Source: Clostridium sp. (GTDB lineage: Bacteria > Bacillota > Clostridia > Oscillospirales > Ruminococcaceae). From it: a stretch of DNA of 62,167 bases. Each line of letters starts with the position of its first letter. The stretch's first letter is position 1. The stretch lies in the NCBI GenBank assembly GCA_023664445.1, contig JAMPFN010000009.1, forward strand, positions 1 to 62,167, written 5' to 3'. Below are positions 29,105-38,082 of the stretch, piece by piece. The notes under the pieces were generated by a model, which was not told the DNA's origin, searched no databases, and worked only from the letters and a program-made list of their open reading frames with translations. The position numbers and the translations under genes were made by a program.

Positions 29105-30091
29105 TCACTTAATAATAAATTCTTCTGTGCTAAGATCAATGAAAATTGACGTACCTTTTCCGACTTCCGATTTTACGGAAATTTTATGACCTAATTTATC
29201 GCATATCCTTTTGCAAAGATACATTCCCAGACCCGTAGACTTTTCATCGGTGCGTCCGCTCATTCCCGTGTATCCTTTTTCAAAAATTCTCGGCATATCA
29301 TCGGGTAAGATTCCTATTCCCGTATCGCTCACAGAAAGGATATCGTTCTCAAATTTTATTTCCACATGTCCCTTTATTGTATATTTTACAGCGTTTGACA
29401 ACAGCTGTTCTACGACAAATACAAGCCATTTTTCATCTGTAAGCGCTTTAGCGTTTACAGGCGAATATTCAAGGCTTATTCTGCGTCTTATAAATAACGG
29501 CGCATATCTGCGTACAGCCTGTTTTACGATAGAGTCGATATCGTACCGCTTTATGACAAAGTCGTTGGAATCGCTGTCCAGACGTATATAATGCAGCGCC
29601 ATTTCAGCGTACTGCTCGATTCTGAAAAGCTCTGCGGACAGTTCCCGGCTTTTATCTGTATCATCCGTCTGCAAGATCATCTGCATTGCGGAAATCGGCG
29701 TTTTAATTTGGTGAACCCAGATCGTAAAATAATCGTCGCTGTCCCTTTGGTGATTGCGCATTACTGTGATATTCTGCTGATTGATTTCCGATAGCCGCTG
29801 TGCTATATTCTGCAAATCGTTTTGTATGAGATTTTCAGGCGCGGGAAGCATATCTGTCATAAGCGGCAGATTCCGATATATTTCTTTAAGCAGGATATGA
29901 CGCTTTCTGAATCTTGAAAAGCCTGTAAAGACAATGACCGAGCTTATTGCGCAGCAGATCAGGAACGCATAGACAACAGCTTCGGCATACGTATCATATA
30001 GTATAAAAATTATCAAAAAAATCACGGAAAAAGTTAAAAGCAATAAAAAGTCTTTCCGATACTTTTGAAGATATTTAAAAAAGAGTTTCAT
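29105..30091 (-). CDS. bceS: BceS-like sensor histidine kinase
   Basis: The 328-residue kinase has two helices within the first 60 residues joined by only a few residues, an intramembrane-sensing layout with no real input domain. The phospho-acceptor is His in HQIKTPISAM (about residue 127), and the ATPase domain has the N box (QLLSNAVKYT) and DTGIGI and STGLGMYLC boxes. Such kinases rely on the partner transporter to detect the peptide. It overlaps the regulator gene by four bases (ATGA). Confidence 0.9.
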   Translation of the reverse strand: MKLFFKYLQKYRKDFLLLLTFSVIFLIIFILYDTYAEAVVYAFLICCAISSVIVFTGFSRFRKRHILLKEIYRNLPLMTDMLPAPENLIQNDLQNIAQRLSEINQQNITVMRNHQRDSDDYFTIWVHQIKTPISAMQMILQTDDTDKSRELSAELFRIEQYAEMALHYIRLDSDSNDFVIKRYDIDSIVKQAVRRYAPLFIRRRISLEYSPVNAKALTDEKWLVFVVEQLLSNAVKYTIKGHVEIKFENDILSVSDTGIGILPDDMPRIFEKGYTGMSGRTDEKSTGLGMYLCKRICDKLGHKISVKSEVGKGTSIFIDLSTEEFIIK

Positions 30092-30759
30092 TCGATAATA
30101 TACCCGCTTCCGACTTTGGTTTTAATAAAATCTGTAAGACCTGCGGACTCCAACTTCTTTCTCAGCCTTGTGACATTGACGGTCAGCGTGTTTTCCTCGA
30201 CATAGCAGTCAATTTGCCACAGCTTGTTCATAAGAGTTTCGCGGCTTACGATTTTCCCCTTATTTTCCATAAGCGTTTGCAGTATACGGAAATCGTTTTT
30301 AGTAAGATCTATTGTTTGCTCGTTGTAGACAAGCGTTGCGTCATTCAGATTCAGTATTGCGCCGTTATGCTCCAGTATGGGCAGCTTGTTTCCCATATCG
30401 TATGTGCGGCGGAGCATAGCCTGAATTTTTGCGGTCATAACATCCAGATCGACAGGCTTTGAAATGAAATCGTCTCCGCCCATGTTCATAGCCATTACTA
30501 TATTCATGTTGTCCGCTGCCGATGAAATAAATATTATGGGAACTTCCGATATTTCCCTTAATTTACTGCACCAATGATAGCCGTTGAAAAACGGCAGTTT
30601 GATATCCATAAGGATTATGTGCGGATCGAACTTGGTAAACTCGCCTGTAACGTCGTAAAAGTTTTCCGTACACTTCACGCAATAGTCCCAGTTTTCAAGA
30701 TGTGTTTTCATAAGTCCTGCGATCGTAAAATCATCTTCGATGATAAGAATTTTGTACAT
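30088..30759 (-). CDS. bceR: BceR-like response regulator
   Basis: The 223-residue OmpR/PhoB-type regulator has a receiver domain with an acidic pair (EDD, about residues 8-10), phospho-Asp in ILMDIKLP (about 52) and Lys in FISKPVD, then a winged-helix DNA-binding domain from about 125. Residues VSRETLMNKLW and VTRLRKKLE are typical. The ATG at 30759 (MYKIL) is preferred; two earlier in-frame starts lie in the poor GGGTG site. It is the first gene of the Bce module. Confidence 0.9.
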   Translation of the reverse strand: MYKILIIEDDFTIAGLMKTHLENWDYCVKCTENFYDVTGEFTKFDPHIILMDIKLPFFNGYHWCSKLREISEVPIIFISSAADNMNIVMAMNMGGDDFISKPVDLDVMTAKIQAMLRRTYDMGNKLPILEHNGAILNLNDATLVYNEQTIDLTKNDFRILQTLMENKGKIVSRETLMNKLWQIDCYVEENTLTVNVTRLRKKLESAGLTDFIKTKVGSGYIIE

Positions 30760-30936
30760 AAGCATCACCCGAATAATAGATTGGTAAATTTTTATTTATG
30801 GTATAATTTCCGATATGCATGAAGTAAATCTTTGCTTCAAGATGTGCAAGGACTTGTGATTTTTAATGCTTTGTAATTATTGATTTCCGTGGCAAATTTC
30901 AGAAGTAAAAAAATCTTTTTCATAACAGACTGATAA

Positions 30937-31911
30937 TCAACCGTCTGCCGGGCTTAAATCAGAAAGCTTGGCGGAATACTGCCAGTCGGTAATTTCAATT
31001 TTTTCGCCGTTATAATTTCTGCGGTATACAAATACGCCCTCGCGGCTGAACTCCGTTTCATCTGTGAAATAAAACTGTCTGAAGCCGTCGGAAAAATCGG
31101 CGTAAACGGTATCGCTTTGCTTTCCGTATTCAATGATCGGCTGAAAGGTAAAGCCGGCGTCTGCCGCATAGGTTTGCGCTGCCGTTTCATAATAGCCTCT
31201 GATGTACATGCTCTCGGCGGTGAAAGCGTTCTCGCCTATGCTCTTTATTCCCGATCCCATAATGACGCTTATGATATTGTCACAGCCGTAGAACGCGCCC
31301 GTACATATATATTCAACGCTGTCAGGGATAGAAACGTAATTTATCTTGAATTCTCTGACGCTTTCAAAGCCTGTAAATAAATTTGCGGAGATAACTCTTA
31401 TTCCGTCAGGAACAATAATGGTTTCGGCTGAACCCGTGTAACCGTAAAGAATATCCTTATTGAGAATGATGAAATCTCCTCTTTTTTGGAGAGTATCTTC
31501 AAACGGAGTATCGTAGAAAGGATAGTAGCCGATATTGGTGATTTTTCCTTGTATTTCCACTTTGCTGAGTTGGTGACAATTTGAAAACGCGCTGTTTCCT
31601 ATCTGTGTTACCGAATCCGGGATAGTAACGGCAGTCAAATCCTGCTGTCCGACAAAAGCCCTGTCATCGATAGCGGTCACATTTTGGGAATCGAGAGCGG
31701 AGGGTATACTCATATTATCTTCAAATACAGCTCCGTCGGTGGCTCTTATCTTTATGCTTCCGTCAGCAAGCGCACAATAGGAAAAGCGGTCGTCCTCTGT
31801 TGAAACAACGTAAGTTTCGCTTCCATCAACAGACATAAGCTCAACGGAAATGCATATCGTAAAAATCATTGCTGAAAGTATATATGCCGCAATATTTCTC
31901 ATTTTTTTCAT
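30937..31911 (-). CDS. Secreted leucine-rich-repeat protein (BspA-like)
   Basis: This 324-residue protein starts with a signal-peptide-like segment (residues 1-26, hydrophobic, basic start) and then has BspA/TpLRR-type repeats. Units of the form AFxGCxxLxxVxIPDSVTxIGxxAF recur between about 85 and 245, with one interrupted unit. The last 80 residues are not repetitive and are unrecognised. No cell-wall anchor motif is visible. The start at 31911 overlaps the stop of the GtrA gene (TAATG), so it is translationally coupled to a membrane flippase-like gene. A binding or adhesive role at the surface is likely but unproven. Confidence 0.8.
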   Translation of the reverse strand: MKKMRNIAAYILSAMIFTICISVELMSVDGSETYVVSTEDDRFSYCALADGSIKIRATDGAVFEDNMSIPSALDSQNVTAIDDRAFVGQQDLTAVTIPDSVTQIGNSAFSNCHQLSKVEIQGKITNIGYYPFYDTPFEDTLQKRGDFIILNKDILYGYTGSAETIIVPDGIRVISANLFTGFESVREFKINYVSIPDSVEYICTGAFYGCDNIISVIMGSGIKSIGENAFTAESMYIRGYYETAAQTYAADAGFTFQPIIEYGKQSDTVYADFSDGFRQFYFTDETEFSREGVFVYRRNYNGEKIEITDWQYSAKLSDLSPADG

Positions 31912-32438
31912 TACTTTTCCCCTTTCTTTTTTCTGAATACAAAAAGCTTGCTGAAAAAATAATTGAGTATAAGTATAATAACCTGTGAAAGCATAGTCCA
32001 AATAAACTCGTTCATTTTTTCAGGCGAGCCTGTAAGTTTGTTCACAAGCGAAATCGACATGAAGCCGCTTTGATAATTTATGCTGTCAAGAGAAAACAGC
32101 CCGATGAAAAATCCCGAATACTTTTCAATGAATATAAAGGTTATCAGCATGTCAAGCAGAAATGTAACGCCTCTGCCTGCATAGAACGAAACCGCTTCCT
32201 TGACAAGCTGTCCGGCGTTTTCCGTTTTGCTTTTGAAAACAAATTTCTTGTTTGTTATAAACGCAAACGTAATTGCCGTTATCTGCGCTATAGCGGTTGC
32301 GATCATCGAAGCGAATCCAAGATCGCCCAAAAGCATTCTCGAACCGAATCGTGCAATATAATAAACAAGCGTTGTACAGCCGCCGAAGAAGATATACATT
32401 ATCGCTTCTTCATATTTATGATAAAGTTTTTTCAGCAT
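31911..32438 (-). CDS. GtrA-like family membrane protein
   Basis: The 175-residue protein has four predicted membrane helices and the family features ATAIAQITAITFAFITNKKFVFKSK and a C-terminal FFSKLFVFRKK. GtrA-like proteins flip or transfer lipid-linked sugars across the membrane. It starts one base after the MATE stop codon. The C-terminal helix pair is longer than in minimal members because of a segment at about 105-130. Confidence 0.85.
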   Translation of the reverse strand: MLKKLYHKYEEAIMYIFFGGCTTLVYYIARFGSRMLLGDLGFASMIATAIAQITAITFAFITNKKFVFKSKTENAGQLVKEAVSFYAGRGVTFLLDMLITFIFIEKYSGFFIGLFSLDSINYQSGFMSISLVNKLTGSPEKMNEFIWTMLSQVIILILNYFFSKLFVFRKKKGEK

Positions 32439-32439
32439 G

Positions 32440-33804
32440 TTATTTTACCTCAATCCCTTTTTCCTTTGGGAAATATTTTTTATATGTAATGATAAACAAT
32501 ATCACCGAGAGCGTTGCCGCAAGATAATCTGTTATAGGCTGTGACATTACCAATGTAGTTTCCGTTTTGAAAATAGCGTTCATTGTGAAGATGATAGGCA
32601 TGTAAAGCAGTCCCTGACGGCTTATCGACAGAATAAGCGACGGTAAAGCCGCGCCTGTCGACTGTATAGCGTTGATAAAAACAAAGAGTATGCCTAAAAC
32701 CGGTCCGGAATAAATATATATTCTTGCAAATCTCATACCGTAATCGAAAGCCGCTTCGTCCTCCAAAAACGCGCTTACGAGCGGTCCTGCGCCAAGATAG
32801 CCGATAGCTGTCATGACCGCGCTTAGTCCGAATGCAAGACAAACGGAAAATTTAAGCACGGAAATATATCTCTTTCGGTTTCCTGAGCCGAAGCAATATC
32901 CCAAAAGCGGCTGTATACCGGTGCCGACGCCGATAAGAAGCATTACGACTATCATATTTACTTTCATTGCAACGCCCATGCCGGCAACTGCCATATCGCC
33001 GTATTTTTTCATAAGGTTATTTACTATTATATTTGACGTGCTCATAAGAATACTGTTGAGAGAAGCAGGTATGCCTATTGCGAAAACCCCCGTCGCAATA
33101 TGATTTTTTATCCTGTAATCGTGCGGTTTTATCGAAAGTATGGAACGTTTTGAAACAAGATGTATAAAATAGAAAACTGCCGAAAAAAGATTGCCGATAA
33201 CTGTCGCTATTGCGGCTCCCGCAACGTTCCAACCGAACAGAAGTATCATTATCGGATCAAGAACTATATTTATAAGATTGCCGATTATCATACCTGACAT
33301 CGCCGTTTTCGCGCGTCCCTCGGCGCGGATTATGTTACTGAAAGCGTTGCCTATTATAAGAAACGGTATGCCTGCCGACACGACATTCATATACTGCATA
33401 GTGTATTCCATTGTGTCGTCGCTTGCGCCTATCATTTTGCAAAGCGGTCTTGAAAAAAGCCAGATAGCGATCATGGAAACGACGCCTATTATAAGTCCCG
33501 TCCAAAAGCAAAATGACGATGTATTTTTTGCGTATTCGTCGCGTCCCTCTCCGAGCATTCTTGAGATAAGCGATGTTCCGCCTATGCCGAACAGCATACC
33601 TATCGCCATGAATACCAGAAACGCCGGAGTCGCGATAGAAACCGCTGCAACCATATACGCGTTTTTTGTCTGTCCTATAAAAAAAGTATCTGCCAGGTTA
33701 TAAAGCAGAACCATTATCATGCTTACAACCGACGGAACAATATTACTGATTACCGCTTTGGGTACAGGGGCGCTTTTAAATACTTCTATTGTTTTTTCCT
33801 GCAT
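32440..33804 (-). CDS. MATE family efflux transporter
   Basis: The 454-residue protein has twelve predicted helices in two homologous halves and is MATE/DinF-like. Typical features are LYNLADTFFIGQ in helix 1, GLLISRMLGEG-like GTSLISRMLGEG after helix 2, and GIQPLLGYCFGSG in the second half. MATE proteins export drugs and metabolites using sodium or proton gradients. It is the first gene of an operon with a GtrA-like protein (gap 1 base) and a leucine-rich-repeat protein, so a role in envelope lipid or polysaccharide handling is possible. Substrate unknown. Confidence 0.92.
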   Translation of the reverse strand: MQEKTIEVFKSAPVPKAVISNIVPSVVSMIMVLLYNLADTFFIGQTKNAYMVAAVSIATPAFLVFMAIGMLFGIGGTSLISRMLGEGRDEYAKNTSSFCFWTGLIIGVVSMIAIWLFSRPLCKMIGASDDTMEYTMQYMNVVSAGIPFLIIGNAFSNIIRAEGRAKTAMSGMIIGNLINIVLDPIMILLFGWNVAGAAIATVIGNLFSAVFYFIHLVSKRSILSIKPHDYRIKNHIATGVFAIGIPASLNSILMSTSNIIVNNLMKKYGDMAVAGMGVAMKVNMIVVMLLIGVGTGIQPLLGYCFGSGNRKRYISVLKFSVCLAFGLSAVMTAIGYLGAGPLVSAFLEDEAAFDYGMRFARIYIYSGPVLGILFVFINAIQSTGAALPSLILSISRQGLLYMPIIFTMNAIFKTETTLVMSQPITDYLAATLSVILFIITYKKYFPKEKGIEVK

Positions 33805-33991
33805 CTGCTTTTTCTCCTGTTTTTATATTTTCAGAGCTTGTACGGCAGCATTAGTCATATAGTTATATTTTGAGCAAAAATGCTGAACAGACTCCTTTTA
33901 TATTCTATCATTTTTCAGCAGAAATGTCAAATATTCATATATTCCTTACATATAAGTCAATTTTTGAGAAACTTATGGGGGATCTTCTGCC

Positions 33992-34210
33992 ATATGGGGG
34001 ACTCTGTCCCCCAACCCCCCTGCCAAAGGGAATGACCTCTTACCGAGGCGGTCCCCGCTGTCCCTTCGGGACATCTCCCCACCCCGTGGGGAGTTACCCT
34101 TTGGAAACCTCATGATTTTTGGTATTACTTCCCTAAAGGAAAGTAATACCAAAAATGTGGGTGATCACACAAAACATTCTTGGCAAAGGTCGGGAGATAA
34201 AGCCCCTCAA
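33992..34210 (+). repeat. Structured repeat family B, copy 2
   Basis: It has the same layout as the copy at 3634. Stems are GGGGGAC/GTCCCCC, GTCCC/GGGAC (GTCAGC/GCTGAC in copy 1), CCCCAC/GTGGGG (CCCCGC/GCGGGG in copy 1), and GGTATTACTT (34121-34130) with AAGTAATACC (34141-34150), where copy 1 has AATAATACTT/AAGTATTATT. It is again followed directly by a family A copy. The 603-base gap between the MATE and YitT genes holds nothing else. Confidence 0.82.
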
Positions 34211-34376
34211 ATTCTGAAAATTGAATTATTGCTAAATGGTAAAATTTGTCATTTGAAGTCCCCAACTATAAATACAATCCCTATTTCTCGCTTTCGCGAC
34301 TCACAGCGTATGCTGTGCCGGAGCGGAAGCTTGATTTTCTTTGGTTCGTTTCTTGCATCAAGGCAAGAAACGAACA
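34211..34376 (+). repeat. Repeat family A, copy 4
   Basis: This copy has the core CACAGC/GCTGTG hairpin and a perfect terminal stem, GTTCGTTTCTTGC against GCAAGAAACGAAC (34346-34376). It ends about 30 bases from the 3' end of the YitT gene. Confidence 0.82.
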
Positions 34377-34407
34377 GATTGCACAATTCAGTTCTTGGGG
34401 ACAGGCT

Positions 34408-35298
34408 TCAATTGTTCCTGATAATATCGGAAACTTCTTGGAGAGATATAAAGGCAGTCGAATCAATATCATGGACTATCTTTTTAAGCTTATTTATTTG
34501 AAAGTGGTTCACAATAAAATAAATGATCTCCTTATTCTCTTTTGAATATCCGCCTACAGCATTGACTATCGTACCGCTTGATTGGAAATTTTCAGTCAGA
34601 GCGTCGGATATTTTATCAGCCTTTGTAGTGATTATCATAGCACATTTTGATCTGTCTATTCCTTCAACAACAAAATCCACAGTTCTTGAACCAACATAAT
34701 AAGTCACGACCGAATACAGCGGCAGTATCCAGCTGTTTATCGCTATTCCGCAGACAATATAAAGCAGCGTGTTGAATATCATTACGAATGTGCCTATAGA
34801 TATTCCTATTTTTTTGGCAAAAATCACGGAGAATACGTCAATTCCGTCTATAGCTCCGCCGAATCGTATTGTCAAACCGCTACCTATACCCGATATAACG
34901 CCGCCGAATATAGCGCAAAGCAGCAAGTCCGAGCCTGCCAGCGGTGAGATAAACGAAACGTCAATAGGCAGTACTCTCATTATCAGGAATGACATTATAG
35001 AATATACCGCTACGGTATATATGGAATATACGGTAAATACTGCGCCTTGTTTTTTCAGCCCGAAACAAAAGACGGGTATATTCAGTATAATAAGGAAATG
35101 TGAAAGAGTAAGGTATGCGGGAGTGACTTGGTCGAGCAGCATCGAAAGTCCGGAAATTCCGCTATCATATAATTTCACCGGAAAAAGAAAGATCGTGACG
35201 CCAAACGCATTGATGACTCCTGCTATAGTCAGAAAAACAAAAGTCAATGGATTGATCTCTTTTAATTCCGATAACATACCCGATATTTTCTTCAACAT
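34408..35298 (-). CDS. YitT family membrane protein (DUF161/DUF2179)
   Basis: The 296-residue protein has five to six N-terminal helices (about 15-205; DUF161 features such as RFGGAIDGIDVFSVI and GVISGIGSGLTIRFGG) and a soluble C-terminal DUF2179 domain (about 215-290; SGTIVNAVGGYSKENKEIIYFIV). The function is not established; members are widespread in Firmicutes. It is a single gene with the promoter region in the spacer before tRNA-Pro. Confidence 0.88.
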   Translation of the reverse strand: MLKKISGMLSELKEINPLTFVFLTIAGVINAFGVTIFLFPVKLYDSGISGLSMLLDQVTPAYLTLSHFLIILNIPVFCFGLKKQGAVFTVYSIYTVAVYSIMSFLIMRVLPIDVSFISPLAGSDLLLCAIFGGVISGIGSGLTIRFGGAIDGIDVFSVIFAKKIGISIGTFVMIFNTLLYIVCGIAINSWILPLYSVVTYYVGSRTVDFVVEGIDRSKCAMIITTKADKISDALTENFQSSGTIVNAVGGYSKENKEIIYFIVNHFQINKLKKIVHDIDSTAFISLQEVSDIIRNN

Positions 35299-35347
35299 AA
35301 TTTTCCCCTATACTATATCCTGTTCACAAAAAATCTCATAAAATTAA

Positions 35348-35394
35348 AACTGCACATCCTTGATACCGCATTGTATCAAAAAAGATGTGCAGTT
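35348..35394 (-). terminator. tRNA-Pro terminator
   Basis: On the minus strand ACTGCACATC pairs with GATGTGCAGT, with an inner TGATAC/GTATCA pairing, followed by TTTTAATTTT. It lies just after the tRNA CCA end. Confidence 0.85.
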
Positions 35395-35396
35395 AT

Positions 35397-35473
35397 TGGT
35401 CGAGGTGACGGGACTTGAACCCACGGCCTCTGCGTCCCGAACGCAGCGCTCTACCAAACTGAGCCACACCTCG
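35397..35473 (-). tRNA. tRNA-Pro (anticodon CGG)
   Basis: The 77-base cloverleaf has acceptor stem CGAGGTG/CACCTCG, anticodon stem CTGCG/CGCAG with loop TTCGGGA (anticodon CGG, reading CCG), the GTTCAAGTC T-loop, and an encoded CCA tail. It is a monocistronic tRNA gene with its own terminator. Confidence 0.97.
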
Positions 35474-35721
35474 ATCACAACATTAATTATACCACATTTT
35501 AAAACAATTGTAAAGAGATATTTTTCAAAAAAATCAGATTTTTTATTTATTTGTGTTATAAGAGCCGGTTTTGTATCTTTCTGCGCACGTCTTTTCGGTA
35601 AATTTTGATGAATTCTGCTTCAAAAACCCTTGCAATACACCGGTATTCTTGCGGATCTTTTCCTTGATTTCAACAAAATCTTGCTCGAAAGTCCGCACAC
35701 ACAAAGATACCAAACAGGCTC

Positions 35722-36348
35722 CTAAAACAATTTTTTTACTGTCGGTATGGTCATTCCGCCGATAGCGTTTCCCAAAACCACGGTTAGAATATACAATATG
35801 CCTTTAACATTGGGTATAGCTGCGAAGTAATAAAAGCAATCCGCAACGGAATGATTGAATCCGCAGAGTATGAACACCATTACGGGAATAACAGTACCGA
35901 AAACCAAAGAAACGTCGCTTCCGCTTTTTTTGCAGCTTGCCGCGTTATCAACAGCTATGTACATAAGCATTCCGCAGAAATATCCGAGTATGAGCTGACT
36001 GAAAATATTATCTCCCGTTTTGGCTTCCATTATAGCGTCAGCACGGGCGTTAATGCCGTCCCATATACGGGTAAAAGATATTGCAAACGCCGCAAATACA
36101 GTACCGCAGACATTTCCGATAAGTATTCTGATAACATAAAGAATGTATTTGGGTTTGTTTTCGGGAATATATCCTACTTTTCCCGTATAAAGCAAAAATC
36201 CGAATCTGATTATGGTAAAAAGTCCAAGGCTGAAAAGAAACGCGCCCATGTATTTATTGTCAACCGAAAGATTTACGATACCGCCTATGCCGATAAGAAT
36301 ACCCGACATAACCGATTTTGCGTATATGCTTTTAACAGATTCATTCAT
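35722..36348 (-). CDS. Formate/nitrite transporter (FNT) family protein
   Basis: The 208-residue integral membrane protein has six predicted helices and fits the FocA/NirC channel family, which moves small monovalent anions such as formate, nitrite or hydrosulfide. The pore-forming broken helices are recognisable in GILIGIGGIVNL near residue 17 and in CGFNHSVADCFYY near 160, with the conserved His in the family's GFxHxxAxxF motif. It is at the short end of the family (usually 250-290). It stands alone, so the substrate is unknown; formate is plausible in a fermenter. Confidence 0.85.
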   Translation of the reverse strand: MNESVKSIYAKSVMSGILIGIGGIVNLSVDNKYMGAFLFSLGLFTIIRFGFLLYTGKVGYIPENKPKYILYVIRILIGNVCGTVFAAFAISFTRIWDGINARADAIMEAKTGDNIFSQLILGYFCGMLMYIAVDNAASCKKSGSDVSLVFGTVIPVMVFILCGFNHSVADCFYYFAAIPNVKGILYILTVVLGNAIGGMTIPTVKKLF

Positions 36349-36417
36349 TTTTTTGTACCTCTTTTGAGTTTTATTTTAATTTTATGTGAACACAATTCAA
36401 TTTTCAGAACTTTATTT

Positions 36418-36574
36418 GAATTATAATTGCTGAATGGAAAAGTTTTTCATTTTACAGTCCCCGACTATAAAAACAGTTTAATATATTCGCTTCTGCGACT
36501 CACAGCGTAAGCTGTGCCGGAGCGGAAGCTTGATTTTCTTTGGTTCGTTTCTTGCATCAAGGCAAGAAATGAAC
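36418..36574 (+). repeat. Repeat family A, copy 5
   Basis: The core hairpin CACAGC/GCTGTG and terminal arms GTTCGTTTCTTGC and GCAAGAAATGAAC are in plus orientation, between the divergent FNT and amidase genes. It fills most of the 362-base gap. Confidence 0.8.
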
Positions 36575-36710
36575 AGACTGTCAAGTTTGACTTTACTTTT
36601 TTGCCATTTTATTATATAATATATAATAATTGGAAATAGGCAATAGAATAACGCAAAACCTTATTCTATAATCTGTTTTCAAAATCTCTGACTAAAAAGG
36701 GGGCGGTATT

Positions 36711-37451
36711 ATGTACGATGAATCCAAAGGCAAGCGTAAGCTGAGATATGACAGGATCATACTGGTCGCTGCCGCTCTGCTGTTTATGGTTTACGCCGCG
36801 GTACAGCTTCTCGGAAAAGATCATGAGACTGAAGATGTCATCGAACCGGTAAAGGAATTTACCCCTGTAATATATTTAAGTCCGTCAAATCAGATAAATA
36901 ACGCATATGCGGCAGGCAATACAAATGAGGCGGGCATCATGCAGAGAATCGGAAAACGAGCTAAAAGCCTGCTTGAAGAAAAAGGCGTAACAGTTTATAT
37001 TTCAGATGTAGAAACTCCTTTGCAGGATAAGATAGATTTTTCAAACGATAACGAGATAACCGCCTATGTCGCGATACATTCAAATACGGGCAGCGACACT
37101 ATCGCAAAAGAGGGAGCGATTTGCTTTTACGACCCGAATAAATACGGAAGCCATGAGCTTGCGAAATATATCTACAATAAGGTATCGGCGCTTACTCCCA
37201 ATGAGGACAGGGGAGTTATGAACGGCGCGGAAGGCTCCGATTATCTTTACGAGGTCGCGGAGGTCAAAGCGCCCGATTGTCTTGTCGAAGTGGAATTTCA
37301 CAATGAAATAGGAAACGCCAACTGGATAATAGAAAACACCGATGAACTCGGACAAGCCGTTGCCGACGGAATAATGGATTACATAAGCTTTGCCGAAGCG
37401 GTATATTATCGGCAATATGGAGAAAGCGGTGAAACTCAGAGCAATGAATAA
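36711..37451 (+). CDS. N-acetylmuramoyl-L-alanine amidase-like protein (Amidase_3 variant)
   Basis: The 246-residue protein is predicted to have one N-terminal membrane anchor (about 16-35) and an extracellular Amidase_3-like domain. AIHSNTG (about 122-128) and a VEVEFHN strand near 195 match the second zinc histidine and catalytic glutamate regions of peptidoglycan amidases. The first motif, usually DPGHGG with a zinc histidine, reads IYLSPSNQ, as in a subgroup of clostridial and phage amidases. It may cut the stem peptide from muramic acid, or be a degenerate member with binding only. The start is an ATG after GGGGG; queH overlaps its end. Confidence 0.75.
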   Translation: MYDESKGKRKLRYDRIILVAAALLFMVYAAVQLLGKDHETEDVIEPVKEFTPVIYLSPSNQINNAYAAGNTNEAGIMQRIGKRAKSLLEEKGVTVYISDVETPLQDKIDFSNDNEITAYVAIHSNTGSDTIAKEGAICFYDPNKYGSHELAKYIYNKVSALTPNEDRGVMNGAEGSDYLYEVAEVKAPDCLVEVEFHNEIGNANWIIENTDELGQAVADGIMDYISFAEAVYYRQYGESGETQSNE

Positions 37452-38061
37452 GATCAATTATCAAACAGAACTTGAAAAGCTGATAGAAAAATACTGTGCG
37501 AACGGAAAAACGCCGTCAGCGCTTCTTCACAGCTGCTGCGGTCCGTGCAGCAGTTATGTTCTTGAATACCTGACAAAGTATTTTGAGGTGATACTATATT
37601 TTTATAACCCGAATATTCACCCTAAGGAGGAATATTTAAAAAGACTTGAAGCACAGAAAAACGTACTTGAACGAATGACATTTGCAAATAAAGTAAAGCT
37701 TATCGAGGGCGGATATGAACAGGCGGAATTTTTTGATGCTGTAAAGGGATATGAAAATGAACCCGAGGGCGGAAAGCGATGTGAAAAATGCATTGAAATG
37801 CGCATGAAAAAAGCGGCAGAAGCCGCCATGAAATACGGTACGGACTTTTTTGCGACAACGCTTACGGTAAGTCCGCATAAAAACGCTTTTTATATAAATA
37901 AAACAGGAAAAGAAATCGAAAGCCAAAGCGGTGTTTCATATCTTCTTTCCGATTTCAAAAAGAAAAACGGCTATAAACGTTCAATAGAGCTTTGCCATGA
38001 ATACGGCATATACCGTCAGAATTACTGCGGCTGTGTTTATAGCTTCAGGGACGAAGTATAG
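37444..38061 (+). CDS. queH: Epoxyqueuosine reductase QueH
   Basis: The 205-residue enzyme catalyses the last step of queuosine tRNA modification, reducing epoxyqueuosine. It is the non-cobalamin QueH (DUF208) type. Conserved cysteines are CCGPC (about 31-35), KRCEKC (about 108-113) and YCGC near the C-terminus, likely metal/cluster ligands. The start at 37444 gives MNKINYQTELEK, matching the typical N-terminus. It overlaps the preceding gene by eight bases and has no strong site of its own, so coupling is likely; starts up to 27 bases earlier are possible. Confidence 0.88.
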   Translation: MNKINYQTELEKLIEKYCANGKTPSALLHSCCGPCSSYVLEYLTKYFEVILYFYNPNIHPKEEYLKRLEAQKNVLERMTFANKVKLIEGGYEQAEFFDAVKGYENEPEGGKRCEKCIEMRMKKAAEAAMKYGTDFFATTLTVSPHKNAFYINKTGKEIESQSGVSYLLSDFKKKNGYKRSIELCHEYGIYRQNYCGCVYSFRDEV

Positions 38062-38082
38062 AAGAAGCCTCTATGAATGGCT

